IMG/VR virus record: IMGVR_UViG_3300042868_010712
Span: 1 to 64,000 of that record
Source of the DNA: a virus
DNA length: 64,000 nt
Direction: 5' to 3' (one strand)
The notes below the pieces were generated by a model, which worked only from the letters and a program-made list of their open reading frames with translations, had not been told where the DNA came from and did not search any database. The stretch's first letter is position 1, and each line of letters begins with the position of its first letter. Shown piece after piece: positions 42,916-49,904 of this stretch. The translations under genes and the position numbers were made by a program.

Positions 42916-44631
42916 CTAGCTCTCCCTGCCGGCGCTACTGCTAGGTCCTGTAAGGCTTGAGTCGCCTATTACCATATAGGCAGCACATACCGCAAATACA
43001 AGGCTATGCATAGCGTCGTCAGGCTGCTTGGGGTGGTGATCGTAGATTAGCTCCTGTCCATACAAACCGTCTTTGACTTCAATGTATATGTTCAAGAGAT
43101 CTTGCATATATTCCGAAACTTCGCCCCAAGAAGGAAAAAGTATCTTGCCTGCTTTAATTTGCCTGATAACTAGAGATATCACATCAGATCTATGTAGAAC
43201 CCATCTGTTCTGCCTCCAGTCGTACACACCCGGCTCAAAGTGCTGAATCATTTTTGTTCTTCTATAGGCAGCCATTTGAGATCTGTTAGGGTCTGTAAGT
43301 TCACATAGTTTAATTCCCCTGATAGGATCAGGACCTGAGTCAGATACGCAAAAGGCGTTTACACTATTAGCGTGATCAGCTATGGCTCTAATGTGTGCCT
43401 CGTAATCAAACCCACGATATATTTTAGCAGAAATTATTTCGTAAACTCCATCTGAGCGTATTCCGCCCAGTGTAGCTACCGTTCTAGACTGCGCCATACT
43501 CACACCCCAATCCACCCCCATAGTATATGCAGTGTACCTAGCCTTATTTTTATTTAAGATAGCAAAATTATACTCATTACCGTCTACGTACTGTGATCCT
43601 AGCAAACATACTTTAACAAGTTCTTCTTGTGTGATTGGTTTTGACCCTATGTCATATGACAGCCCTAGAGTTTCATTCATAACCACTCTAAGCTCGTTTT
43701 TACCGCTATGTACTTTTTGATAAATTTCTTTCCACTCTTTAGGGTCCTCGTTGAAGTGAGGCAAGAGAGGCTGAGCTAGATGATAGCCGGTGATTAGATA
43801 ATCGCTAGGGTTCATGCTCACCCATTCACCATCTCGAGAGTTTAATACTTTTGAACACTTCGAACAGCTGAAACCGTGAGGCTGAATCATCTTCAGAGGA
43901 TCATTTCCTTCTGTAAGAGAATTCCAATGATTACAGCCTGTACACTTCATCATCCATTCAAGCTGATTGGATGTTTTCCACATTCTATGAATAGTATTTG
44001 TAGAATCAAGAGGCGTACCGGCAAAAATTTCCCTTTTATAAGGGCTCATGGCCATAGTTTCCTGAATAATAGGAATCTGGTCGTGCTGGATATCCTGGAC
44101 TTCATCATACACAACACAATCTATAGCAGGTCCACGAGTTCTGGTAGCATCGTCACTCACATAGCGAAACAAAACGCTGCTGTGCGTGTCATCCAATATC
44201 TTCTCAAACACATCATTCTTAAACCATCCTTTTACTAATAAATTTTTAATTTTTGGGCTCTCGAATCTTGGAGGAATATAGTTACTTGAAAAATACTTAG
44301 TAGTAAGCTCCTGAGGGCCGACATACATCATCTTGAAATAGTTCCAACGTATCAAATTAAGACAAATAAAATTACTTAAAAGTGTAGACTTAAGAGTCTT
44401 ACGGCTGCACTTTAATAAAAGTTTTTGAGGCATATTGTCATAAATATGCTTCAACATCGGGAAAGCATCTAGTTTCTGCAGCCGCCCTTCATTATCGTAC
44501 AGATAATTCTCGACAAAATGTGAAGGCGGAAGTACCGAAAATATTAATTGTCGAGCAATAAACGCTGACTTCGCATTGTTTTTGCGTAGCAGCTTTTCCA
44601 CAGTGTCCTTAATTGTAACATGATACGACAT
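42916..44631 (-). CDS. terL: Terminase large subunit
   Basis: 571 residues. ATPase domain: P-loop-like CSRKTLKST (75-83, SR-x3-K-S/T form), Walker B VVYDE (173-177) and coupling motif IFAGTP (202-207). A zinc-knuckle insert has Cys 230, 233, 256 and 259. The RNase H-like nuclease has Asp374 in GVDWG, Asp431 in SDSGPD and Asp538/539 in PDDAMHSL. It packages DNA into the prohead. It lies alone on the minus strand between AAA ATPase genes; no small terminase is evident next to it. The start ATG at 44631 overlaps a divergent micro-gene by 12 bases. Confidence 0.93.
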   Translation of the reverse strand: MSYHVTIKDTVEKLLRKNNAKSAFIARQLIFSVLPPSHFVENYLYDNEGRLQKLDAFPMLKHIYDNMPQKLLLKCSRKTLKSTLLSNFICLNLIRWNYFKMMYVGPQELTTKYFSSNYIPPRFESPKIKNLLVKGWFKNDVFEKILDDTHSSVLFRYVSDDATRTRGPAIDCVVYDEVQDIQHDQIPIIQETMAMSPYKREIFAGTPLDSTNTIHRMWKTSNQLEWMMKCTGCNHWNSLTEGNDPLKMIQPHGFSCSKCSKVLNSRDGEWVSMNPSDYLITGYHLAQPLLPHFNEDPKEWKEIYQKVHSGKNELRVVMNETLGLSYDIGSKPITQEELVKVCLLGSQYVDGNEYNFAILNKNKARYTAYTMGVDWGVSMAQSRTVATLGGIRSDGVYEIISAKIYRGFDYEAHIRAIADHANSVNAFCVSDSGPDPIRGIKLCELTDPNRSQMAAYRRTKMIQHFEPGVYDWRQNRWVLHRSDVISLVIRQIKAGKILFPSWGEVSEYMQDLLNIYIEVKDGLYGQELIYDHHPKQPDDAMHSLVFAVCAAYMVIGDSSLTGPSSSAGRES

Positions 44632-44781
44632 AAACGTAATAATAAAAGCAAACCCAGAAAAGCCAAAAATGTAACAGAAGAGGTATTTAAAGTTGTAGAA
44701 TCGTCTTTCGACGCATTTCTCAGTATCTTCAATGGCGGCAATTCTGACAAGAAAAAATATTATAGAGTCTACAAAGATTGA
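44620..44781 (+). CDS. Divergent 53-residue micro-protein overlapping terL start
   Basis: ATG 44620 opens a 53-codon frame ending TGA 44779-44781. The N-terminus is highly basic (HKRNNKSKPRKAKN), followed by an amphipathic helix (VTEEVFKVVESSFDAFLSIF) and a KKKYYRVYKD tail. The composition is protein-like, unlike a shadow frame, and the opposite strand shows no better gene over most of it. Start context is poor (C at -1). It could be a DNA-binding accessory. Confidence 0.5.
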   Translation: MIRHKRNNKSKPRKAKNVTEEVFKVVESSFDAFLSIFNGGNSDKKKYYRVYKD

Positions 44782-44804
44782 CCTGCTATGCTATAATAGC
44801 AGGT
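44781..44804. promoter_or_regulatory. Promoter embedded in a perfect inverted repeat (operator-like)
   Basis: Nine-base arms ACCTGCTAT/ATAGCAGGT around GCTATA. The extended -10 TGCTATAAT occupies 44789-44797, inside the palindrome, and the ATG at 44808 starts the next operon. The expected start site falls at or just past the palindrome end, so the hairpin would not be in RNA. This fits a repressor or activator operator over the -10 box. Confidence 0.6.
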
Positions 44805-44807
44805 GTT

Positions 44808-44975
44808 ATGAGTAGAACTATTAGAAAATATCAGGTCAGAGATAAACGAAATCGGTATAAGCAGATCGAACGTCAAAAGCTGGAAGACCAGTATTATACA
44901 GATGTAGCAAAATCGCATGACAGAAAAATCCGTAAAAAGGGTCTTCGAGAAGAAGAATCCGACGAACAGCAGTGA
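44808..44975 (+). CDS. Small highly basic protein (55 aa)
   Basis: Start ATG 44808 (gttATG) follows the palindromic promoter. Nearly half the residues are charged (IRKYQVRDKRNRYKQIERQK, KSHDRKIRKKG). Predicted to be one long helix. It overlaps the AT-hook gene by 59 bases. A nucleic-acid-binding role is likely from composition; no family recognised. Confidence 0.55.
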   Translation: MSRTIRKYQVRDKRNRYKQIERQKLEDQYYTDVAKSHDRKIRKKGLREEESDEQQ

Positions 44976-45507
44976 TATAAGTAATATAAAAAGAGGGCGT
45001 GGAAGACCAAAGGGCGCCAAAAATAAACCAAAAGTTGAATCTGTTCCGACTGTAGCTAAAAAAAGAGGTCGGCCTAAGGGTTCAAAGAACAAAGTTAAAA
45101 CAAGCAGTTATCAGGAAATTCAAGTAAAAGGTAAGTACCTTAACCCTATAGCTTCGGCTAAACCTGAAATAGCTCGCATTCCTAAACCTCCAGGTAAAAG
45201 AGGAAGACCTAGGAAAAACGATAACCCACTAGCTGCGTCTTCAGTTAAAAAAGAAGAGCAGAAGGCTGAACTACCTACAACATCAGGTAATCATCCCTTA
45301 TTTCCAGCCGTAGCCTGGCTTGAAAAAAATATGCATCACAACGAGCTGCAATACTATCGCAGTCGTGCGCACAAAATAGGCTCAACCATACAGGTAGCCA
45401 TAGCTTCAGACATCCTGGGTTTCTTTAATGTTCAGGATGCGGAGATATGCAAACAAATCAAGAAAAACACATTCATCGCAAGCGTAACAAAACATGAACT
45501 GCATTAA
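44917..45507 (+). CDS. Triple AT-hook DNA-binding protein (196 aa)
   Basis: Three AT-hook cores lie in the first ~105 residues: GRGRPKGAKNK, KKRGRPKGSKNK and KRGRPRKN, each with the R-G-R-P centre that inserts in the minor groove of AT-rich DNA. The C-terminal ~85 residues form a helical domain (HPLFPAVAWLEKNMHHNELQ, AIASDILGFFNVQDAEIC). It begins inside the preceding gene and overlaps the Ycf46 gene by 14 bases. AT-hook proteins are uncommon in phages; it may organise the AT-rich genome or guide the neighbouring ATPase. Confidence 0.78.
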   Translation: MTEKSVKRVFEKKNPTNSSDISNIKRGRGRPKGAKNKPKVESVPTVAKKRGRPKGSKNKVKTSSYQEIQVKGKYLNPIASAKPEIARIPKPPGKRGRPRKNDNPLAASSVKKEEQKAELPTTSGNHPLFPAVAWLEKNMHHNELQYYRSRAHKIGSTIQVAIASDILGFFNVQDAEICKQIKKNTFIASVTKHELH

Positions 45508-47083
45508 TAAAATCAAAAACTATCAAAGAGCCGGCTATTCTGGTGTATTCGTACTAACTCACGAAGAAGCCAGATTCATGCTCGAGCTTACAACTCTAAG
45601 CAACTTAGAGTATAATGCTCTCAACATTGTCGAATGGGACACACAGAAAGGCCTTCTATTCCGGTCAGGAAAAACTAAAATAGGGTTTCAAGAGGACACT
45701 ACTAAAAACACTAGCGATCTACTGGAATATATTCAAAATTATTCGCAGACCAATACAATCTTTGTGTTGAAAGATTTTCATCTGCATTTTGATAAAATTC
45801 TCAATATTCGTCTATTGAGGAACGCTTGGAATAACCTAAAGCGAATGGGTAATATGATTGTTTTTGTAGGGCATAAATACGCAGTACCCGGCGAGCTCCA
45901 AAAGGAGGTACAGCTACTAGACTATGACCTTCCAAATATAGAAGCACTTACCGAGAGGTTGATGTATATCAAAAGCTCGATTGATAAAGGCAGAGAAGAG
46001 GCAGGTAAGGCGCCTACTGAGCTTGATAACAGTATTATAGAGGCAGCAACGGAAGCTGCGAGAGGCATGACCAGCCTTGAGGCTGAGAACGCTTTTGCTT
46101 CCGCCTGGACAGAAACCGGAAAGTTTAATAGCGTTTTTGTTGAAGCAGTATTTAAAGAAAAAATTGCGCAGCTTAAAAAGAACGGATTATTGACCTACAT
46201 GGAGCCAAACATCAGCTTTGATAATGTTGGCGGCATGCAAGGCCTAAAAACCTGGCTAACTACTAGGAAAAAAGCGTACGCTAAAGAAGCTAGAGCATAC
46301 AATCTACCTTTACCTAAGGGTATGCTATTGGCCAGTGTTCCAGGTACTGGGAAAAGTCTGATTTGTAAGGCAATTGCTAAAGAGTTTGACTGTCCGCTGT
46401 TTGCTCTGGATATTGGTAGCGTATTTGATTCGCTTGTTGGTAGCAGCGAAAAGAATATGCGAGAGATCATTAAAACTGTTGAAAGCGTGGGTAAGTGTGT
46501 GATCTTGATTGACGAGATCGAGAAAAGCTTGAGTAACAGCGCAGTCAGTGGCTCTGGAGACAGTGGCGTAGGCAGCCGTATCTTCGGTACTTTCCTGAGC
46601 TGGCTAAATGACCGCACAAATCCTGCGTTCATTGTTGCCACCACGAACAACCACACACTGTTGCCTGCAGCATTGATCCGCAAGGGGCGTTTTGATCAAC
46701 TGTTCTGGGTAGACCTACCTACAGCAGAAGAGCGTAAAGAAATCTTCACTGTCGTGATTAATAAGTATAATAGAGATCCAAAAAACTTCTCTATTAAAAC
46801 TTTAGTAAACGGCTCTGAAAACTTTACAGGCGCCGAGATTGAAGAAGTGTTTAAAGACGCGCTATACAAAGCGTTTGATGCTGGTGAAGAAATTAATGAT
46901 AGCCATGTTATGGAGGTACTGTCGGAGTTTATTCCGTTCGCAGTGTCACATGAAGAAGATCTAAAGACGATGCGCAAGCAAGCGCAAGGTAAGCTAGTTA
47001 TGGTAAACAGTAAAGGTGATCCTATTGCCGACGTTCAGAAAAACATGAGAAAGCTGAGTATTGCAATCGGGGTAGAAGAGTAA
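45494..47083 (+). CDS. ycf46: Ycf46-type AAA+ ATPase (529 aa)
   Basis: The N-terminal ~235 residues form the degenerate first domain typical of Ycf46 (IFVLKDFHLHF, LKRMGNMIVFVGHKYAVP, LLDYDLPN). The C-terminal AAA core has FDNVGGMQGLKTWL (242-255), Walker A VPGTGKS (282-288), Walker B ILIDEIEK (337-344), the family signature GVGSRIFGTFLSW (358-370), sensor ATTNN (382-386) and RKGRFD (396-401). Ycf46 is conserved in cyanobacteria and some other bacteria, and its biochemical role is still unclear. It overlaps the AT-hook gene. Codons are G/C-ending in the core, suggesting good expression. Confidence 0.88.
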   Translation: MNCINKIKNYQRAGYSGVFVLTHEEARFMLELTTLSNLEYNALNIVEWDTQKGLLFRSGKTKIGFQEDTTKNTSDLLEYIQNYSQTNTIFVLKDFHLHFDKILNIRLLRNAWNNLKRMGNMIVFVGHKYAVPGELQKEVQLLDYDLPNIEALTERLMYIKSSIDKGREEAGKAPTELDNSIIEAATEAARGMTSLEAENAFASAWTETGKFNSVFVEAVFKEKIAQLKKNGLLTYMEPNISFDNVGGMQGLKTWLTTRKKAYAKEARAYNLPLPKGMLLASVPGTGKSLICKAIAKEFDCPLFALDIGSVFDSLVGSSEKNMREIIKTVESVGKCVILIDEIEKSLSNSAVSGSGDSGVGSRIFGTFLSWLNDRTNPAFIVATTNNHTLLPAALIRKGRFDQLFWVDLPTAEERKEIFTVVINKYNRDPKNFSIKTLVNGSENFTGAEIEEVFKDALYKAFDAGEEINDSHVMEVLSEFIPFAVSHEEDLKTMRKQAQGKLVMVNSKGDPIADVQKNMRKLSIAIGVEE

Positions 47084-47114
47084 ACAATAAACAAACAATT
47101 AAACAATAAATTAT

Positions 47115-48116
47115 ATGACAAACGAATATCAAGTAACTGAAACATTGCAGAAATATTATGACAAAGTTTTCCAAGACGGAAAGCTTGTAAATATTCACAT
47201 CGGTATGTGGGGAATGAGTTATAACCTCACAGAAGAGGACATTAAGCTCGATAACAAGCTACCAGATACTATCAAGCTGGGTAAGAAAATGCTTATCAAG
47301 CCTGCAGTATACAACAAGTTCAAGAACATTGAGCAAAAGATCCGTAAATATCTTTACGTTAATTCTTTTGATTTCCCTCTAGTAAGTCAGGCGCATTTTG
47401 TACCTAAGGCAAAGTATCTAGAGGTTTACACGACGCTAGATAAGATGCGCGTTGAATTCATGCAGATGGTTGACGAGTTCGTAGAAAAATACGAAGACTA
47501 TAAGAAGGAGGCTATCGCATATTACCAAGAGCATAAGGATACGGTTAGTGTAGACGATTTAGAAAAATACTATCCAGCTGCAGCTAATGTACGAAGCAAG
47601 TTTTACTTCGACATTGTATCTTTTGAAATTGCACTACCTGCTGAGTTTAAAGAACTCAATTTGCAGGACGAGATCAATCGAGAAATTGCTGGAAACGAGG
47701 CTAAGTCAAAGGCGCTTGAGAACTATAAAACTGAGTATGGTAAGCAGATCAGTACGCACATGGCAAAGATCAACGACTTTGTGGGTGAAGTCACAGCCAC
47801 ATTGCGTTCAAAGATCGTTGAGCATTGCTCTAAAGCCCTGGATAAAATAAACAAGAAAGAAGTTGTGTCTGAGTCTAGCATCAAGACATTGCTTAAGCAT
47901 ATTCAAGAGTTCAGAGATATGAACTTTGTTGACGACAAGGCCGTTGAGGCTGAGTTGGCTAAAGTTGAGCGTTTACTTGTAGGTAACCACGACTTTGATA
48001 AAGACAAGGACGCCATGGGTCTACTTCAGCAGCATCTGAACACTCTTGTAAAAGAGGCTGAGAGTCTGTCTGACGTAGCAAACGTTTCAGGTGAATATTT
48101 CAGGAAACTTGCATAA
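47115..48116 (+). CDS. DUF3150-like protein, AAA ATPase partner (333 aa)
   Basis: Mostly helical. The start LVNIHIGMWGMSYNLTEEDI and the block ~85-130 (YLYVNSFDFPLVSQAHFVP then a long coiled coil) have the layout of DUF3150 proteins, which are commonly encoded beside AAA ATPases. It follows the Ycf46 gene by 31 bases and shows the same G/C-ending codons, so similar abundance is expected. The DUF3150 call is a pattern match without alignment; a generic coiled-coil protein is the alternative. Confidence 0.55.
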   Translation: MTNEYQVTETLQKYYDKVFQDGKLVNIHIGMWGMSYNLTEEDIKLDNKLPDTIKLGKKMLIKPAVYNKFKNIEQKIRKYLYVNSFDFPLVSQAHFVPKAKYLEVYTTLDKMRVEFMQMVDEFVEKYEDYKKEAIAYYQEHKDTVSVDDLEKYYPAAANVRSKFYFDIVSFEIALPAEFKELNLQDEINREIAGNEAKSKALENYKTEYGKQISTHMAKINDFVGEVTATLRSKIVEHCSKALDKINKKEVVSESSIKTLLKHIQEFRDMNFVDDKAVEAELAKVERLLVGNHDFDKDKDAMGLLQQHLNTLVKEAESLSDVANVSGEYFRKLA

Positions 48117-48119
48117 CCG

Positions 48120-48422
48120 ATGTATCCAGGAGACGATCAAAACGGAACAACTGACCCTCCATATTTTGACACCCTAACTGTCAAGTTTAGGGGAGACAAT
48201 TATGAGGTTGCATTACCATATTGCGAAGTAGCCAATGGCGAGATCACCGAGATAAATGACAAGGCTGTTAAGATAGCTTATTTAAAAGATGGAGTAAAAG
48301 ATACTCTGGTAATGTCACATCCTGATTTTGTCACAGTTATTGAAAAAGCATTCGATATCAAAGAAATCACAAAGCTGAGCATACAGCGCGCCAACAGCTA
48401 CGACACAATAAAAATATTATGA
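48120..48422 (+). CDS. Hypothetical protein of the Ycf46/Ycf35 cassette (100 aa)
   Basis: Acidic and beta-rich (FDTLTVKFRGDNYEVALPYC, AVKIAYLKDGVKDTLVMSHP). No family recognised. The stop overlaps the start of the Ycf35-like gene, so it is probably translated with it. A binding or adaptor role is inferred from the operon. Confidence 0.6.
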   Translation: MYPGDDQNGTTDPPYFDTLTVKFRGDNYEVALPYCEVANGEITEINDKAVKIAYLKDGVKDTLVMSHPDFVTVIEKAFDIKEITKLSIQRANSYDTIKIL

Positions 48423-48808
48423 GTCATTCAGTAGACATCAAAACACAGTTCAAAAATACCAATAATCTACTTGCGCAGTTTAAAGCGCTTGGGTGGAGGA
48501 TTGAAATGAATACGAAGTGTACAACATATCCTAGCGATCCTCGCCGTGGAGAGATACACAAGTATGTAGCAAAAAATCCCAGTTCTATAGGATACGATGT
48601 GGGAGTTAACCTAGATAATGAGGGCAACGCCTACTTTGTGTGCGACTTCTATGATCGTAGCATCGAGCAGAGCTTGGGTAAAAACCTGCAGAAAGTCAAA
48701 CAGGGCTATGCACTCAGCGAAATCAAAAAGCGCTTGCGTGAAGAAGACCTGGAATATAAGGTAAGCGAACTACCTACAGGCGAGCTAATCGTGGTTGCTG
48801 AAAAATAA
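48419..48808 (+). CDS. ycf35: Ycf35/DUF1257 family protein (129 aa)
   Basis: The N-terminus MSHSVDIKTQFKNTNNLLAQ followed by FKALG matches the MSH-x2-x-I-K-T start of the family. Later YDVGVNLDNEGNAYFVCDFY and QGYALSEIKKRL fit the conserved YD(I/L)G-x2-N and Q-x-YA segments. The family is chloroplast/cyanobacterial Ycf35 (DUF1257), function unproven. In bacteria it often lies beside a DUF2997 gene, as it does here. Confidence 0.82.
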   Translation: MSHSVDIKTQFKNTNNLLAQFKALGWRIEMNTKCTTYPSDPRRGEIHKYVAKNPSSIGYDVGVNLDNEGNAYFVCDFYDRSIEQSLGKNLQKVKQGYALSEIKKRLREEDLEYKVSELPTGELIVVAEK

Positions 48809-48809
48809 T

Positions 48810-49010
48810 ATGTCTAAAAAAATAGTATTTAAAATTACTAAAGATGGCGATGTTGTAGTTGATAAAGTTGAAGGCTACGGATCGTCATGCCTTGAGGCTA
48901 CCAAGTTCATAGAAAAAGCCTTGGGTAAAGCAGATGAGTCTACTCGCAGAATGACTGAGGAATACGAAGAACCTATAAAGGTAGATAATTCTGAGCGTAT
49001 ACGCAATTGA
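48810..49010 (+). CDS. DUF2997 family protein (66 aa)
   Basis: Start ATG 48810 (aatATG) is chosen over an earlier in-frame codon that lies inside the preceding gene. The sequence KIVFKITKDGDVVVDKVEGY then GSSCLEATKFIEKALG fits the DUF2997 pattern: a short beta hairpin with DG-x-V, G-x2-C and a helix ending in ALG. DUF2997 genes are typical neighbours of DUF1257 genes. Function unknown. Confidence 0.8.
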   Translation: MSKKIVFKITKDGDVVVDKVEGYGSSCLEATKFIEKALGKADESTRRMTEEYEEPIKVDNSERIRN

Positions 49011-49270
49011 TGAAAACAGTCATATACGTAGACAAAGATGGCAACGTCAGCGGACTGGCTGACGATGTTATAGATAGATTGACTTCTCTAGGTGACAAGC
49101 AAGTAACCCGAGTATCTAACGTGGAATTTGACCATACAACACAGTTATGGTCAGCCACAGATCTCGATGGAGCAGTCATAGCTACAAGTCCAATCAGGAG
49201 CGAGGTAATCAATATGGAACGAGATTACCTAAATAAAAAAATAGAAGAGAGCTTCGCAGCTTCCCTCTAA
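49010..49270 (+). CDS. Small conserved-type protein after DUF2997 (86 aa)
   Basis: The ATG at 49010 shares its A with the previous TGA. YVDKDGNVSGLADDVIDRL and QVTRVSNVEFDHTTQLWSAT form a pattern (R-x-S-[HN]-VE, then W) that I recall from small phage proteins of unknown function. Ends the cassette: a terminator hairpin follows. Probably coexpressed with Ycf35 and DUF2997. Confidence 0.65.
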   Translation: MKTVIYVDKDGNVSGLADDVIDRLTSLGDKQVTRVSNVEFDHTTQLWSATDLDGAVIATSPIRSEVINMERDYLNKKIEESFAASL

Positions 49271-49277
49271 ACCCACA

Positions 49278-49317
49278 TCAACCCTTCAGGTCCAATCCCT
49301 GTTGGGTTGAACACTTT
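49278..49317 (+). terminator. Terminator after the Ycf46/Ycf35 cassette
   Basis: Arms TCAACCC/GGGTTGA (49278-49284, 49304-49310) enclose a second stem CAGG/CCTG, separated by a 2x2 T-T internal loop, followed by ACACTTTT. The next ATG is at 49321. This is the third terminator-type hairpin lying directly before a start codon. Confidence 0.7.
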
Positions 49318-49320
49318 TAT

Positions 49321-49707
49321 ATGCAAAGACTATTAATTGAAATAATGTGCTGTGACAGCAAGCACGGCAGACACGCAGGAAAGGTAGTTGTAGTAGAGTT
49401 AAACTCTGATGACGAAATGTATAGAGTATTGACTCACAGCGTCAGAACTAACCCTCAAAAGCACCAGAGGAAAAAAATAGCCAGCAGGATACGATTACAG
49501 ACAGAGCACCAGGAAGCAGCCCTTAGCATGCATAAAGCTATTTTGCGGGAGAAACAAAAGGCAGGATTTAGGTTTTTAAGAAATGGAGAAAAGATAGCCG
49601 TACCAAACTTTAAAGATATTTTTAAACCTACTTTAAAAGCAAGAAAGGCTAAGCCTAAGCTTAGAGAAGTAAAACCAGAAGAACCAGCGTATAGAAAACT
49701 ATCATAA
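49321..49707 (+). CDS. Uncharacterised basic protein (128 aa)
   Basis: N-terminal beta segment (RLLIEIMCCDSKHGRHAGKV), then helices rich in Lys/Arg (RTNPQKHQRKKIASRI, FKPTLKARKAKPKLRE). Likely RNA- or DNA-binding by composition. First gene after the cassette terminator. No family recognised. Confidence 0.6.
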   Translation: MQRLLIEIMCCDSKHGRHAGKVVVVELNSDDEMYRVLTHSVRTNPQKHQRKKIASRIRLQTEHQEAALSMHKAILREKQKAGFRFLRNGEKIAVPNFKDIFKPTLKARKAKPKLREVKPEEPAYRKLS

Positions 49708-49712
49708 CTAAT

Positions 49713-49904
49713 ATGAGAAAATCAGGAAACAGAACATTTGCAAAAAATTTAAAACGCTTAAAGAGTAAAGGAGCGATGGCTGTGAAGTCAAATGGTACTC
49801 CTTTATTTTTGGGGTCGATAAGTAATATACCTAAAGGATTTTCGGCCGAATATACAGTAAAAATTAAATCAAGGGTAAATAAATATGAAATTTCTAGCAT
49901 TTAG
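49713..49904 (+). CDS. Small basic protein upstream of gp47 (63 aa)
   Basis: Lys/Arg-rich N-terminus (KSGNRTFAKNLKRLKSKG) and a beta-like second half. It overlaps the nuclease gene start by 20 bases, which suggests translational coupling. Family unknown. Confidence 0.55.
   Translation: MRKSGNRTFAKNLKRLKSKGAMAVKSNGTPLFLGSISNIPKGFSAEYTVKIKSRVNKYEISSI

Noticed and set aside
44544-44750. Minus-strand 68-residue frame at the terminase start
   Set aside because: It overlaps the terminase N-terminus in another frame and the 53-aa micro-gene on the other strand; low-complexity Leu-rich composition typical of shadows.
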